Assembly: GCA_913048115.1 (NCBI GenBank)
Contig: CAJWVI010000004.1
Coordinates: 33,060 to 97,059, forward strand
Direction of reading: 5' to 3'
Source of the DNA: an uncultured Flavobacteriaceae bacterium
GTDB taxonomy: Bacteria > Bacteroidota > Bacteroidia > Flavobacteriales > Flavobacteriaceae
DNA: 64,000 nt
In this document: positions 26,963 through 36,539 of the stretch, in pieces
How the letters are laid out: each line of letters starts with the position of its first letter
Position numbering within the stretch: the first letter of the stretch is position 1
Translations under genes and position numbers: made by a program
The notes under the pieces: generated by a model
Told to the model about the DNA's origin: nothing
Databases searched by the model: none
Seen by the model: only the letters and a program-made list of their open reading frames with translations

Positions 26963-28252
26963 ATGAACACTCTAAGACACTTATTAATTGTATTAACGGC
27001 TATGATTGGATTTTCTGTAGCCGCACAACAGACCCCTGCTCCCGCTCAAAAAGGAGCAATCACTATTTCTGGAGCCACGGCTCATATTGGCAACGGAAAT
27101 ACCATTGAAAATGCAACCATTGTTTTTGAAAATGGCATTATAACCGCGATTGGGACCTCAGTAATTACACCAAAAGGAACCATTATTAACGCTGCTGGAA
27201 AGCATCTATATCCTGGATTTATAGCACCTGCAAAATCATTAGGCCTTATCGAGGTAAATGCTGTAAGAGCCAGTAACGACCAAGACGAAATTGGAGATAT
27301 GATACCGCACATTAGAAGTATTATAGCTTATAATGCAGAGAGTAAAGTAGTAGAGTCTATGCGTCCTAATGGCATACTAATTGGGCAGATTACACCCCAA
27401 GGAGGCACCATATCTGGAACTTCTTCTATTGTACAGTTTGATGCTTGGAACTGGGAAGATGCTGCTATTAAGACAGATGATGGTATTCACCTTCACTGGC
27501 CTAGTACTTTTAGAAGAGGTAGATGGTGGGCAGCAGAGCCAAGAGGGTACCAACCCAATAAAAAATATACCGAAGACGTACAACAAATAACGAGCTACCT
27601 TAAAGAGTCGAAGGCCTTTGGTACAGGAAATGAACAACCAGCCAATGAGTCCATGAAAGCAATGCAAGGACTCTTTGATGGAATGAAAAAGCTATACCTA
27701 TACGCAGACGGTGAAAAAGAAATCATAGATGCAATTACCCTTAGCATGGAAGCGGGAATCAAAGAGATTGTACTAATTGGAGGCTATCAGGCATATAAAA
27801 TTATTCCTTTTCTAAAGCAACATAATATTCCTGTATTAGTTCAAGAAACTCATGCACTCCCAAAAAGTGAAGATGACGACTACGACCTGGCTTACAAACT
27901 CCCTAAATTATTGGTAGATGGCGGCTTAATGGTAGCCATACAAAATAGCAGTATGTCAAACTTCCAGACTAGAAACCTACCATTTTATGCAGGACAACTT
28001 GTGGGTCAAGGCATGGACAAAGAAATAGCATTACAGCTTATTTCTGGTAACACTGCTAAGATTTTAGGCTTAGACCAGTATGGAACTCTTGAGACTGGAA
28101 AAAGCGCAACCTTGTTTATAAGTGAAGGAGATGCTCTAGATATGATGGGAAACACACTAACCAGAGCTTTTATTGATGGTCGTGATATTTCATTGCAGAC
28201 CCATCAAACAAAATTATGGAAACGCTATATGGATAAATACAACCAAAAGTAA
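26963..28252 (+). CDS. secreted amidohydrolase-like protein, apparently lacking the HxH metal site
   Basis: The 429-residue protein has a signal peptide ending IGFSVAAQQ and the amidohydrolase frame: an N-terminal beta composite (AHIGNGNTIENATIVFENG, AAGKHLYPGFIAPAKSL), a barrel, and a C-terminal return strand SGNTAKILGLDQYGTLETGKSATLFISEGD. The position where active members have PGxxDxHxH reads PGFIAPAKSLG, so the binuclear metal site is not present. It resembles the N-terminal half of the 991-residue protein encoded immediately upstream. The two are probably expressed together and could form one complex. A catalytic function cannot be claimed. Confidence 0.85.
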   Translation: MNTLRHLLIVLTAMIGFSVAAQQTPAPAQKGAITISGATAHIGNGNTIENATIVFENGIITAIGTSVITPKGTIINAAGKHLYPGFIAPAKSLGLIEVNAVRASNDQDEIGDMIPHIRSIIAYNAESKVVESMRPNGILIGQITPQGGTISGTSSIVQFDAWNWEDAAIKTDDGIHLHWPSTFRRGRWWAAEPRGYQPNKKYTEDVQQITSYLKESKAFGTGNEQPANESMKAMQGLFDGMKKLYLYADGEKEIIDAITLSMEAGIKEIVLIGGYQAYKIIPFLKQHNIPVLVQETHALPKSEDDDYDLAYKLPKLLVDGGLMVAIQNSSMSNFQTRNLPFYAGQLVGQGMDKEIALQLISGNTAKILGLDQYGTLETGKSATLFISEGDALDMMGNTLTRAFIDGRDISLQTHQTKLWKRYMDKYNQK

Positions 28253-28277
28253 ATCTTTAAAAAAAGTAATTTATAGC

Positions 28278-29069
28278 ATGTATAAAAAAATAGACAGCTC
28301 TCAAAACAGCTTAATTAAACAGTGTGCTGTGCTTCTTGAAAAGTCGAGAGAGCGCCGTAAGCAAGGTTTATTTTTAATAGAGGGACAGCGAGAAACACAA
28401 CTAGCTATTAAAGGAGGCTACAACATAAAAACACTCTTTTTTTGTAAAGCTATTTTCGCAGCAGACATCACAGAGTATGCAACTTTGGGTACAGAAGTTG
28501 TTGAAATATCTTTAGAGGTTTACCAAAAATTAGCATATAGAACAACCACAGAGGGTATCTTGGCTGTTGCTAAAACAAAAGAACTTGCTATTCGTGAATT
28601 GCGTTTTCAAAAAGAAAACCCTTTAATACTCATTGCAGAAGCTCCAGAGAAACCTGGAAATATTGGCGCCTTGTTACGCACTGCAGATGCAGCAAATGTT
28701 GATGCATTTATTATTGCCAATCCAAAGACTGATGTGTATAACCCAAATATCATTAGAAGTAGCGTAGGTTGTTTATTTACCAACAACCTCTATACGGGAA
28801 CTACCCAAGAGATAATTACATTTCTACAACAACACAACATTCAATTGTACAGTGCTATTTTGCAAGAATCTAAACCATACCATAGTCAAGATTTTACCAA
28901 ACCTACAGCCATTGCCGTAGGAACAGAAGCTACAGGTCTGTCTGAGCCTTGGCGCACTGAAAGTGCTCAAAACATACATATCCCTATGCAGGGTGCTATT
29001 GATAGCATGAATGTATCTGTGGCTGCTGGAATTTTAATTTTTGAAGCCAAAAGACAACGAGGTTTTTAA
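28278..29069 (+). CDS. TrmH/SpoU-family RNA 2'-O-methyltransferase
   Basis: The 263-residue protein has an N-terminal RNA-binding domain (VLLEKSRERRKQGLFLIEGQRE) and a SPOUT fold: AEAPEKPGNIGALLRTADAA (motif 1), IAVGTEATGLSEPW (motif 2) and IPMQGAIDSMNVSVAAGILIFE (motif 3, knot). It should methylate a ribose 2'-O in rRNA or tRNA using S-adenosylmethionine. I start at ATG 28278, because the longer frame from 28173 runs through the previous gene and its KKVIYS tail lacks conservation. The target nucleotide is not decided by sequence alone. Confidence 0.93.
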   Translation: MYKKIDSSQNSLIKQCAVLLEKSRERRKQGLFLIEGQRETQLAIKGGYNIKTLFFCKAIFAADITEYATLGTEVVEISLEVYQKLAYRTTTEGILAVAKTKELAIRELRFQKENPLILIAEAPEKPGNIGALLRTADAANVDAFIIANPKTDVYNPNIIRSSVGCLFTNNLYTGTTQEIITFLQQHNIQLYSAILQESKPYHSQDFTKPTAIAVGTEATGLSEPWRTESAQNIHIPMQGAIDSMNVSVAAGILIFEAKRQRGF

Positions 29070-29204
29070 ATACCTTAAACCTTGAGAGTGATTTTATAGT
29101 GCAAACTCATATTTGCAGATATTGTTTTATCCTTGCCTATTTATTTATTGAAACTTTAAACTCTTATAATTTTTTTTAAAAATTGGAATTTGTATTTTTA
29201 ATAA
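29070..29204. other. intergenic region before relA/spoT
   Basis: This 135-base A+T-rich gap holds T- and A-runs. TATTTTTA at 29193-29200 resembles the -7 element except in its last base, but it lies only a few bases from the ATG. There is no evident TTG box at the right distance and no gene. Confidence 0.3.
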
Positions 29205-31409
29205 ATGACAGAGATTGATATTGTAGAAGAAAACAAAGCCATTGCCAAGGAGTATAAGGAGCTTCTTAAAATAAGTTATCGAATTCTTTCTAAAGAAGAT
29301 AAAAAACTTATTAGATCTGCCTTTGATGTAGCGGTAGATGCACACAAAGAGCAGCGCAGAAAAAGTGGTGAGGCATATATTTTTCATCCCATTGCAGTAG
29401 CCAAAATTGTGGCTAGTGAAATTGGCTTGGATGCTACGTCTATTGCTGCTGCCCTATTGCATGACGTTATTGAAGACACGAAATATACCTTCACAGATAT
29501 TGAACAACTCTTTGGAGAAACAGTTGCACGTATTGTAGGGGGTTTAACTAAAATTTCGAAAATGCCATATGAAGGGGATGTGTCACTTCAAGCAGAAAAT
29601 TTCAGGAAAATGCTATTGACCCTTAATGAAGATATTAGGGTGATTATTATAAAAATTGCAGATCGTTTACATAATATGCAAACGATGGATTCAATGCCAA
29701 GTTATAAGCAGGTAAAGATTGCCAGTGAGACCCTGTATATATATGCTCCAATGGCGCATCGCATTGGTTTATATAAAATTAAAACCGAACTAGAAGATCT
29801 AAGTTTAAAATACACAGAACAAGAAATATACGATGATCTTTTAAGTAAGATAAAAGAGAGTAAACAAGAACAAGACACCTATATTAAGTCATTTTCAAAA
29901 ACAATTGAGGATGCGCTTACCATCGAGAACTTAGATTACGAGATAAAAGGTCGACCAAAATCTATCTATAGCATACGAAGAAAGATTGTTGCTCAAAATG
30001 TAACCTTCGATGAAGTCTATGATAAATTTGCAGTTCGTATTATATATAAAAGCGATGTTGCCAATGAAAAATTCTTGGCTTGGAAAATCTACAGCATAGT
30101 TACCGACCATTTTCGTCCTAACCCAGTACGTTTGAGAGACTGGATATCATCCCCAAAATCTACAGGGTACGAAGCGCTACACATAACCGTCATGGGGCCA
30201 AAAGGAAAGTGGGTTGAAGTGCAAATACGTAGTGAGCGCATGAATGAAATTGCAGAAAAAGGCTTTGCAGCTCATTACAAATACAAAAACAAAGACAATG
30301 ATGAAGGAGGACTTGATGTTTGGCTCAATAAACTTCAAGAAACACTAGAGAATCAAGATATTAGCGCAGTAGACTTTGTAGAGGAATTTAAACTCAGCCT
30401 GTATGCCAAAGAGATTTTTGTGTTTACCCCAAAAGGTGATTTGTATTCTTTGCCAAAAGGAGCCTCTGCATTAGATTTTGCATTTCATATTCACACAGAG
30501 GTAGGTATGCACACAAGGGGCACCAAGGTGAATGGAAAACTAGTGCCCTTAAGTCACTCTTTACATAGTGGAGACCAAGTAGAAGTCATTACATCAAATA
30601 ATGCAAAACCTTCTGCTAACTGGCTAGATTATGTCTTTACAAGTAGGGCACGTTCTAAAATCAAATCTTCTCTAAAGGAAGAACGCAAGGAAATAGCCAA
30701 TTATGGTAAAGAAATACTGCGGCGTAAATTAAAATCACTTAAGATTAGTCTTGATGAGAGAACGATCAACCAACTGGTTACTTTTTGTAAACTAAAAACC
30801 AGTCTTGATTTATATTATCGTGTGGGTGCAGGCATTGTAGATAACAAACAGCTAAAAGACTTTGCGGCATCCAAAACAAATGCTTTGGTGAGTTTTATTA
30901 AAAATAAAATTAGAAAACCCACCAACCCAGATGAGATTAATAAAGAAGAAATAACCGAAAAATTTGACCAACTTGTTTTTGGAAAAGAGGAACAAAAATT
31001 AGACTATAAAATAGCAGTTTGTTGTAATCCAATTCCAGGCGATGAAGTATTTGGGTTTCTAACAGTGACTGAGGGCATCAAAGTACACAAGAAAAATTGC
31101 CCAAATGCTGTACAATTACAGGGAAATTATAATTACCGAGTACAAAAGGCAAAATGGATAGATTCTTCACAGAGAGACTTCAAGGCGCAGCTACTTATAA
31201 CGGGTATTGATGCACTTGGCCTAGTTAACAATGTAACAAAAGAAGTGTCAAACAATCTAAATATCGATATGAAAAGTGTTCATTTTGATACTAATGACGG
31301 AGTCTTTTCAGGTAATATTGTGGTCGTGGTTAAAAATAAAAACATTCTTGATAACCTGGTTCAAAACATTAAAAAAATAAACGGAATTGATAAAGTAACT
31401 CGCATGTAA
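29205..31409 (+). CDS. bifunctional (p)ppGpp synthetase/hydrolase (RelA/SpoT homologue)
   Basis: The 734-residue RSH protein makes and breaks the alarmone (p)ppGpp. The N-terminal hydrolase HD domain is intact (IFHPIAVAKIVAS, AALLHDVIEDT, HD at about residues 86-87). The synthetase domain contains IKGRPKSIYSIRRKI, YDKFAVRIIYKSD, STGYEALHITVMGP and VEVQIRSERM. A TGS domain (IFVFTPKGDLYSLPKGASALDFAF) and C-terminal ACT domain follow. It should therefore be the main stringent-response enzyme. A Fur-family gene follows after 131 bases. Confidence 0.96.
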   Translation: MTEIDIVEENKAIAKEYKELLKISYRILSKEDKKLIRSAFDVAVDAHKEQRRKSGEAYIFHPIAVAKIVASEIGLDATSIAAALLHDVIEDTKYTFTDIEQLFGETVARIVGGLTKISKMPYEGDVSLQAENFRKMLLTLNEDIRVIIIKIADRLHNMQTMDSMPSYKQVKIASETLYIYAPMAHRIGLYKIKTELEDLSLKYTEQEIYDDLLSKIKESKQEQDTYIKSFSKTIEDALTIENLDYEIKGRPKSIYSIRRKIVAQNVTFDEVYDKFAVRIIYKSDVANEKFLAWKIYSIVTDHFRPNPVRLRDWISSPKSTGYEALHITVMGPKGKWVEVQIRSERMNEIAEKGFAAHYKYKNKDNDEGGLDVWLNKLQETLENQDISAVDFVEEFKLSLYAKEIFVFTPKGDLYSLPKGASALDFAFHIHTEVGMHTRGTKVNGKLVPLSHSLHSGDQVEVITSNNAKPSANWLDYVFTSRARSKIKSSLKEERKEIANYGKEILRRKLKSLKISLDERTINQLVTFCKLKTSLDLYYRVGAGIVDNKQLKDFAASKTNALVSFIKNKIRKPTNPDEINKEEITEKFDQLVFGKEEQKLDYKIAVCCNPIPGDEVFGFLTVTEGIKVHKKNCPNAVQLQGNYNYRVQKAKWIDSSQRDFKAQLLITGIDALGLVNNVTKEVSNNLNIDMKSVHFDTNDGVFSGNIVVVVKNKNILDNLVQNIKKINGIDKVTRM

Positions 31410-31415
31410 TTTTGC

Positions 31416-31449
31416 TATTTTTGATGTTTAATTCCAAAATCAATTTTGG
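31416..31449 (+). promoter_or_regulatory. candidate Fur-family gene promoter with inverted repeat
   Basis: TATTTTTG at 31416-31423 matches TAnnTTTG. Ten bases later a perfect inverted repeat, CCAAAAT (31434-31440) / ATTTTGG (31443-31449), follows with a CA spacer; another CCAAAAT copy occurs near 31499-31505. These are possible operator sites for the downstream regulator, which would give autoregulation, but they do not match a known Fur box by eye. Confidence 0.35.
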
Positions 31450-31540
31450 GTTTAAATTTTAATGACTTATTGCATTTTATGAGAGACATAAACCAACTCC
31501 CAAAATGTAACTAACATAGCAGCGATTCATTGCCATACGT

Positions 31541-31999
31541 ATGAGTTCAAAAACCGAAGCAACCAACCAAGATATTGTAAAAAATGTATTTACTGCATTT
31601 TTAGAAAAAAACGGGCAGCGAAAAACGCCTGAACGCTACGCTATACTTCAAGAAATATATGACCAAGAAGAACATTTTGACATAGAATCTCTCTATATCA
31701 TCATGAAAAATAAAAATTATCGCGTAAGTCGTGCTACATTGTATAACACGATTGAATTATTACTTGGTTGCCTGTTGGTTAGAAAACATCAATTTGGGCA
31801 AAACCAAGCCCACTACGAAAAATCATATTTTGACAAACAACATGACCACGTTATTTTAGATAATGGTGAGGTCATAGAGTTTTGCGATCCAAGAATACAG
31901 AATATTAAAAAAACCATAGAAGAGGTTTTTGATGTCTCAATTTCTAAACACTCGCTCTACTTTTACGGAACAAAAAACACAACCAACCCAAAAAAATAG
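31541..31999 (+). CDS. Fur-family transcriptional regulator
   Basis: The 152-residue protein has a winged-helix N-terminal domain ([46 protein letters not shown]) and a C-terminal metal-sensing domain with [15 protein letters not shown] and EVIEFCDP. The HxH of the regulatory site is present (HDH). No CxxC zinc motif is visible, so it is a structural-Zn-less type. It could sense iron, zinc or peroxide; the sequence does not tell which. It is followed by purA at 17 bases and is likely co-transcribed with it, a common flavobacterial order. Confidence 0.92.
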   Translation: MSSKTEATNQDIVKNVFTAFLEKNGQRKTPERYAILQEIYDQEEHFDIESLYIIMKNKNYRVSRATLYNTIELLLGCLLVRKHQFGQNQAHYEKSYFDKQHDHVILDNGEVIEFCDPRIQNIKKTIEEVFDVSISKHSLYFYGTKNTTNPKK

Positions 32000-32016
32000 G
32001 GAAATACACTACAATT

Positions 32017-33288
32017 ATGGCAGTAGACTTACTACTTGGATTACAATGGGGAGACGAAGGAAAAGGAAAAATCGTCGATGTACTAACAGCAGACTATGAT
32101 ATCATTGCCCGCTTTCAAGGAGGACCTAATGCTGGTCATACCCTAGAATTTGATGGCATAAAGCATGTTTTAAGAACTATTCCTTCTGGGATTTTTCACA
32201 AAACTGCTATGAATGTTATTGGAAATGGTGTTGTAATAGATCCCGTAGTATTTGTTAAAGAACTAGAAGGATTAGACCAATTTGATATAGACTACAAGGC
32301 TAAGTTAATTATTTCAAGAAAGGCACACTTAATTCTACCAACACACAGGCTATTGGATGCTGCTAGTGAAGCCAGTAAAGGAAAAGCAAAAATTGGATCT
32401 ACACTTAAAGGTATTGGACCAACATACATGGACAAGACTGGTAGAAACGGTATTCGTGTTGGTGACTTAGAAATGCAAGACTGGAAAACAAAGTACCGTC
32501 TTTTGGCAAACAAGCATGAGGGTATGATTGCATTTTATGATGTAGACATTCAATATGATCTAGACGAAATGGAAGCAGAATTTTATGAAGCTGTAGACCG
32601 CTTAAAAGAATTAACTTTTATTGATAGTGAACAATATTTTCATGAAGCAATGAAGGCTGGAAAAACGATATTGGCAGAAGGTGCTCAAGGGTCATTACTT
32701 GATATTGACTTTGGAACCTATCCATTTGTCACCTCTTCTAACACTACAGCAGCAGGTGCTTGTACGGGCTTAGGGATTGCGCCAAATAAAGTAAAAGATG
32801 TGTATGGAATCTTTAAAGCTTATACTACTCGTGTTGGCTCTGGCCCATTCCCTACTGAACTTTTTGACAAAGTAGGTATAGAAATGGCAAAGGTAGGACG
32901 TGAATTTGGAGCTGTAACAGGAAGACCCAGACGTTGTGGATGGTTAGATTTAGTAGCCCTAAAATACACCTGTGAAATAAATGGTGTAACACAATTAAAC
33001 ATGATGAAAGGTGATGTACTCTCTGGTTTCAGCACCCTAAAGGTTTGTACGGCATACAAGTATAAAGGAGAAACCATTACACATTTACCGTATAACATCG
33101 AGCCAGAAAATGTAACGCCTATTTATACAAGTTTTCCTTGTTGGAAAGAAGATTTAACAAAAATGAGAGACGTTTCTCAGTTCCCCAAAGAATTGAACCA
33201 ATACATCGCGTTTTTGGAAAAAGAGTTAGAGATTCCAATAAATATTGTTTCTGTAGGCCCTGATAGAACTCAAACAATTCACCGCTAA
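32017..33288 (+). CDS. purA: adenylosuccinate synthetase
   Basis: PurA joins IMP and aspartate with GTP hydrolysis, the first committed step to AMP. The 423-residue protein has the P-loop-like LLGLQWGDEGKGKIVD, GGPNAGHTLEFDG, the IMP site GSTLKGIGPTYMDKTGRNGIR, and GAVTGRPRRCGWLDLVAL. The length matches the family. It lies 17 bases after the Fur-family gene. A stem-loop follows at 33324-33353. Confidence 0.98.
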   Translation: MAVDLLLGLQWGDEGKGKIVDVLTADYDIIARFQGGPNAGHTLEFDGIKHVLRTIPSGIFHKTAMNVIGNGVVIDPVVFVKELEGLDQFDIDYKAKLIISRKAHLILPTHRLLDAASEASKGKAKIGSTLKGIGPTYMDKTGRNGIRVGDLEMQDWKTKYRLLANKHEGMIAFYDVDIQYDLDEMEAEFYEAVDRLKELTFIDSEQYFHEAMKAGKTILAEGAQGSLLDIDFGTYPFVTSSNTTAAGACTGLGIAPNKVKDVYGIFKAYTTRVGSGPFPTELFDKVGIEMAKVGREFGAVTGRPRRCGWLDLVALKYTCEINGVTQLNMMKGDVLSGFSTLKVCTAYKYKGETITHLPYNIEPENVTPIYTSFPCWKEDLTKMRDVSQFPKELNQYIAFLEKELEIPINIVSVGPDRTQTIHR

Positions 33289-33323
33289 GAGGAATCGTCT
33301 AGTACTATATTGTGATTTTAAAA

Positions 33324-33353
33324 GAGCCAAAATATCCATGTATTTTTTGGCTC
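33324..33353 (+). terminator. possible terminator after purA
   Basis: GAGCCAAAA at 33324-33332 and TTTTGGCTC at 33345-33353 form a nine-pair perfect stem with a 12-base loop. The following bases are AAAATTT rather than a pure T-run, so efficiency is uncertain. Confidence 0.55.
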
Positions 33354-33389
33354 AAAATTTGCTGGTACATCAAAACAGTATAAAACACA

Positions 33390-35144
33390 TTGCAAAAAAA
33401 AATACAACATATACTTTTTTTACTATTGCTCCTTTATACGGGAGTCTTACTAGCACAGCCAAATCAAGAAAAAGAAAAAACGAAGGTTGATATTCAATCT
33501 GGCTATCTAGAACGTACTGCAAATTTACCAGATGCTTTTATATACACCAAAGACACAGAGGGTCAAGTGTATATTGTACATGAAGGTATTAAGATGTGGT
33601 GCAACCAAGCTTACGTTTACCTAAAAGACAATTTTGTAAAAGCCTATGGTGAAGTAAAAATTAAGCAGGGAGATACTATTTCTATGAATAGTAATTATGC
33701 AGAGTATAATGGAAACACTCAATTTGCATTTGCTAGTGGGTCTGTTGTCTTTAAAGAACCTAAAACAACATTAAAAACAGACACATTATATTTTGACAGG
33801 GTAAAACAAGAAGCCTATTACAGAAGCGGCGGAACAGTAATAGATACCGCAAGTAAGCTTACCAGTAGAATTGGAAGGTATTTTGCTGAACGTAAAAATT
33901 ACCAGTTTCGTAGTGATGTAAAGATTGTAAACCCTAAGTACACTATACATTCACAACAACTTAATTTCTATTCAGAAACAGGAGCTGCTTATCTATATGG
34001 GCCCTCTACTATTGTAAGTGATTCTAGTACGGTGTATTGTGAACGAGGTTTCTATGACACTCGGGGCGATACTGGATATTTTGTAAAAAACGCTAAGGTT
34101 GACTATGAAAGTAGAACCTTATACGGTGATAGTATTTTCTTTGATAGAAACAAGAGTTTTGCTTCTGCAACAAACAACATTAAGGTAATAGATACAATGA
34201 ATCAAAGTGTCATTAGAGGGCATTACGCAGAGGTTTATAGACAAAAAGATTCTGTCTTTATTACCAAACGTGCCTTGGCAATTACCTTACAAGAGCGTGA
34301 TTCTGTGTTTATACATGCTGATACTTTACAAATTACAGGAAAGCCAGAGAGTAGAATTCTTAAAGGATTTTATAGCGCTCGATTTTTTAAACAATCAAGT
34401 AATCCCGCAGAAGAACCTACTAGCGGGAAATGCGATTCTATTTTTGTGAATCAAAAAAAAGGAATTACAAAGTTACTACGCCGTCCAATATTATGGACTG
34501 GTGAAAACCAAATGACAGGTGATACCATACATTTAATTAACAATATAAAGACAGAAGAACTAGACACATTAAAAGTGTTTGACAATGCGTTTCTAGCACA
34601 AAGAGATTCTTTAGGTTACAACCAGGTAAAGGGCCAACGCCTTATTGGTTTATTTACTAATAATGAATTAGATACAGTCAATATCGATAAAAATGCACGT
34701 GTTATTTATTTTGCTCGTAATGATAAAAATGAACTCATAGGTATTAACAATACCGTATCTAGCTCCATACAAATGTATATGGAGCAACAAGAAATTCAAG
34801 GAATTCGTTTTATAAAAAAAGGGACTGGTAAAATCTATCCAGTTTCAAAATTACCTGTTGAAGCCAGAATTTTACCTGGTTTTCAATGGCGTGTAGAAGA
34901 ACGCTTACGTAGCAAAGAAGATCTATTTAAAGGAAAACCAGCCCCTATTCTTCCAAAAATAAAAGGGATTCAACTTCCCGAAGATGAAGCCGAATTCTTT
35001 GAAGAAAAAACAGAAGAAGAACTCAATATTCCAAGCGCTTCAAAGCTTAATGCTGCTGTTTTTAAAAACAGACCTCAAGACAACCCTCCAGAAAAACAAA
35101 AGGGTCTAGAGGATGTAGATCAAAACGAGGATCAAGGCAATTAA
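33390..35144 (+). CDS. OstA/LptA-like secreted protein
   Basis: The 584-residue protein starts at a TTG that gives a proper signal peptide (LFLLLLLYTGVLLAQPNQ); no ATG nearby is in frame. The N-terminal part has OstA/LptA-type repeating beta strands: KMWCNQAYVYLKDNFVKAYGEVKI, GDTISMNSNYAEYNGNTQFAFASG, VVFKEPKTTLKTDTLYFDR. The C-terminus is acidic. It probably belongs to the lipopolysaccharide-transport (Lpt) bridge of the periplasm, and is longer than proteobacterial LptA. A separate LptD-like gene lies at 51225. It follows purA and precedes an aminotransferase gene. Confidence 0.82.
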   Translation: MQKKIQHILFLLLLLYTGVLLAQPNQEKEKTKVDIQSGYLERTANLPDAFIYTKDTEGQVYIVHEGIKMWCNQAYVYLKDNFVKAYGEVKIKQGDTISMNSNYAEYNGNTQFAFASGSVVFKEPKTTLKTDTLYFDRVKQEAYYRSGGTVIDTASKLTSRIGRYFAERKNYQFRSDVKIVNPKYTIHSQQLNFYSETGAAYLYGPSTIVSDSSTVYCERGFYDTRGDTGYFVKNAKVDYESRTLYGDSIFFDRNKSFASATNNIKVIDTMNQSVIRGHYAEVYRQKDSVFITKRALAITLQERDSVFIHADTLQITGKPESRILKGFYSARFFKQSSNPAEEPTSGKCDSIFVNQKKGITKLLRRPILWTGENQMTGDTIHLINNIKTEELDTLKVFDNAFLAQRDSLGYNQVKGQRLIGLFTNNELDTVNIDKNARVIYFARNDKNELIGINNTVSSSIQMYMEQQEIQGIRFIKKGTGKIYPVSKLPVEARILPGFQWRVEERLRSKEDLFKGKPAPILPKIKGIQLPEDEAEFFEEKTEEELNIPSASKLNAAVFKNRPQDNPPEKQKGLEDVDQNEDQGN

Positions 35145-35212
35145 TTTATTTTGTTTTAAATATGAGTACATTACCCCGGCTGCTATTTATTTTTTAATCT
35201 AGTTAATATTCA

Positions 35213-36388
35213 TTGAGAAAAGAATTCTACAAACACCAAACGCAAACAACATCGCACCCCTTAGCGATGGAGATATCACATGCAAAAGGAAGTTATATTT
35301 ATGACACCAATGGAAAGGCGCATCTTGATTTTGTTGCAGGTGTTTCTGCCTGCAGTCTAGGGCATAGTCATCCAAGAGTTGTAAAAGCCATTCAAGAACA
35401 AACAGAGCGATACATGCATGTTATGGTGTATGGAGAATACATACAACAACCCGCTGTATCTCTTGCTAAACTATTGGCAGATCATCTACCTCCACCACTA
35501 GAGACTACTTATCTAGTAAACAGTGGCACAGAAGCCATTGAAGGAGCCTTAAAACTAGCAAGACGCGCAACTGGCAGAGCAGAAATTTTATATGCCAACC
35601 TTGCTTACCACGGAAGCACTATGGGCGCCTTAAGCGTTATGGGCTTTGAAGAAAGAAAAGAAGCATTCAAACCATTACTTCCAAAGTGCAGGGCTATTAT
35701 ATTTAATTGTGAAACCTGTTTAAAGCAGATTAGCACCAATACAGCTGCTGTTATATTAGAAACAATACAAGGTGGAGCCGGTTTTATAGTGCCAACAAAT
35801 AATTATTTAGCAAAAGTTAAAGCAAGGTGTAAAGAGATGGGTGCTTTGCTAATTCTAGATGAAATACAGCCTGGTTTTGGTCGTACTGGAAAACTTTTTG
35901 GTTTTATGAACTATGGAGTAATTCCAGATATAGTAGTGATGGGTAAAGGCATGGGTGGTGGTCTGCCAATTGGTGCATTTACAGCATCCAAAACCTTGAT
36001 GGACCTGTTGCAAGAAAAGCCTAAGCTTGGCCACATTACTACTTTTGGAGGCAACCCCGTTATAGCCGCTGCAGCGCTAGCAACACTTCAAGAAATCACA
36101 GAGACTTCTTTGATGCAAGATGCGCTTAGAAAAGAAGTATTATTTCGTTCATTACTTACCCATAATGCTATTAAAGAAATTCGTGGCACTGGGCTAATGT
36201 TAGCACTCATTTTTGAAACTTCTGCAATAGCCAACGATCTAGTTTTGCGTTGTAAAGACAAGAACCTTATTCTTTTTTGGTTGCTTTTTGAACCTAGAGC
36301 TGTAAGAATCACACCGCCCCTTACCATTTCAGAAGAAGAAATTATAGAAGGATGCGCAATCTTGACACAGGTACTTAACGAAGTTTAA
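35213..36388 (+). CDS. class III pyridoxal-phosphate aminotransferase
   Basis: The 391-residue protein begins at TTG with REFYKHQ-like sequence (RKEFYKHQTQTTSHPLAMEI), the usual family start. Conserved features are HLDFVAGVSACSLGHSHPRV, LVNSGTEAIEGALKLAR, ILDEIQPGFGRTGKLFGF and the Schiff-base lysine in VVMGKGMGGGLPIGAF (Lys245). The family includes ornithine, acetylornithine and aspartate-type aminotransferases; the substrate is not fixed by the motifs, and the neighbours (OstA-like, TPR) do not help. It could also serve amino-acid or polyamine metabolism. Confidence 0.9.
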   Translation: MRKEFYKHQTQTTSHPLAMEISHAKGSYIYDTNGKAHLDFVAGVSACSLGHSHPRVVKAIQEQTERYMHVMVYGEYIQQPAVSLAKLLADHLPPPLETTYLVNSGTEAIEGALKLARRATGRAEILYANLAYHGSTMGALSVMGFEERKEAFKPLLPKCRAIIFNCETCLKQISTNTAAVILETIQGGAGFIVPTNNYLAKVKARCKEMGALLILDEIQPGFGRTGKLFGFMNYGVIPDIVVMGKGMGGGLPIGAFTASKTLMDLLQEKPKLGHITTFGGNPVIAAAALATLQEITETSLMQDALRKEVLFRSLLTHNAIKEIRGTGLMLALIFETSAIANDLVLRCKDKNLILFWLLFEPRAVRITPPLTISEEEIIEGCAILTQVLNEV

Positions 36389-36539
36389 AACCCCCAAACA
36401 CCCTTTAAGGACTTGTCTTTAACGCCTTTACACCTGTAAATAGGCTGTTAACATCTCGTTAACAACAATCGCGGCACAACTATTGAGCTGTCATTATCAT
36501 TATTATCTTTATGTAAAGAGAAACCTTAAAACAACGCGT
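36389..36539. other. intergenic region before TPR gene
   Basis: A 151-base gap contains two GTTAAC sites at 36447-36452 and 36458-36463, separated by five bases, forming a direct and inverted repeat. TAtcTTTA near 36503-36511 resembles a -7 element. It is probably a promoter region. The repeat could be an operator, but no factor can be named. Confidence 0.35.

Noticed and set aside
29070..29204. A small RNA or riboswitch before relA/spoT
   Set aside because: Only A/T runs are present; no stable structure or conserved riboswitch core is visible.
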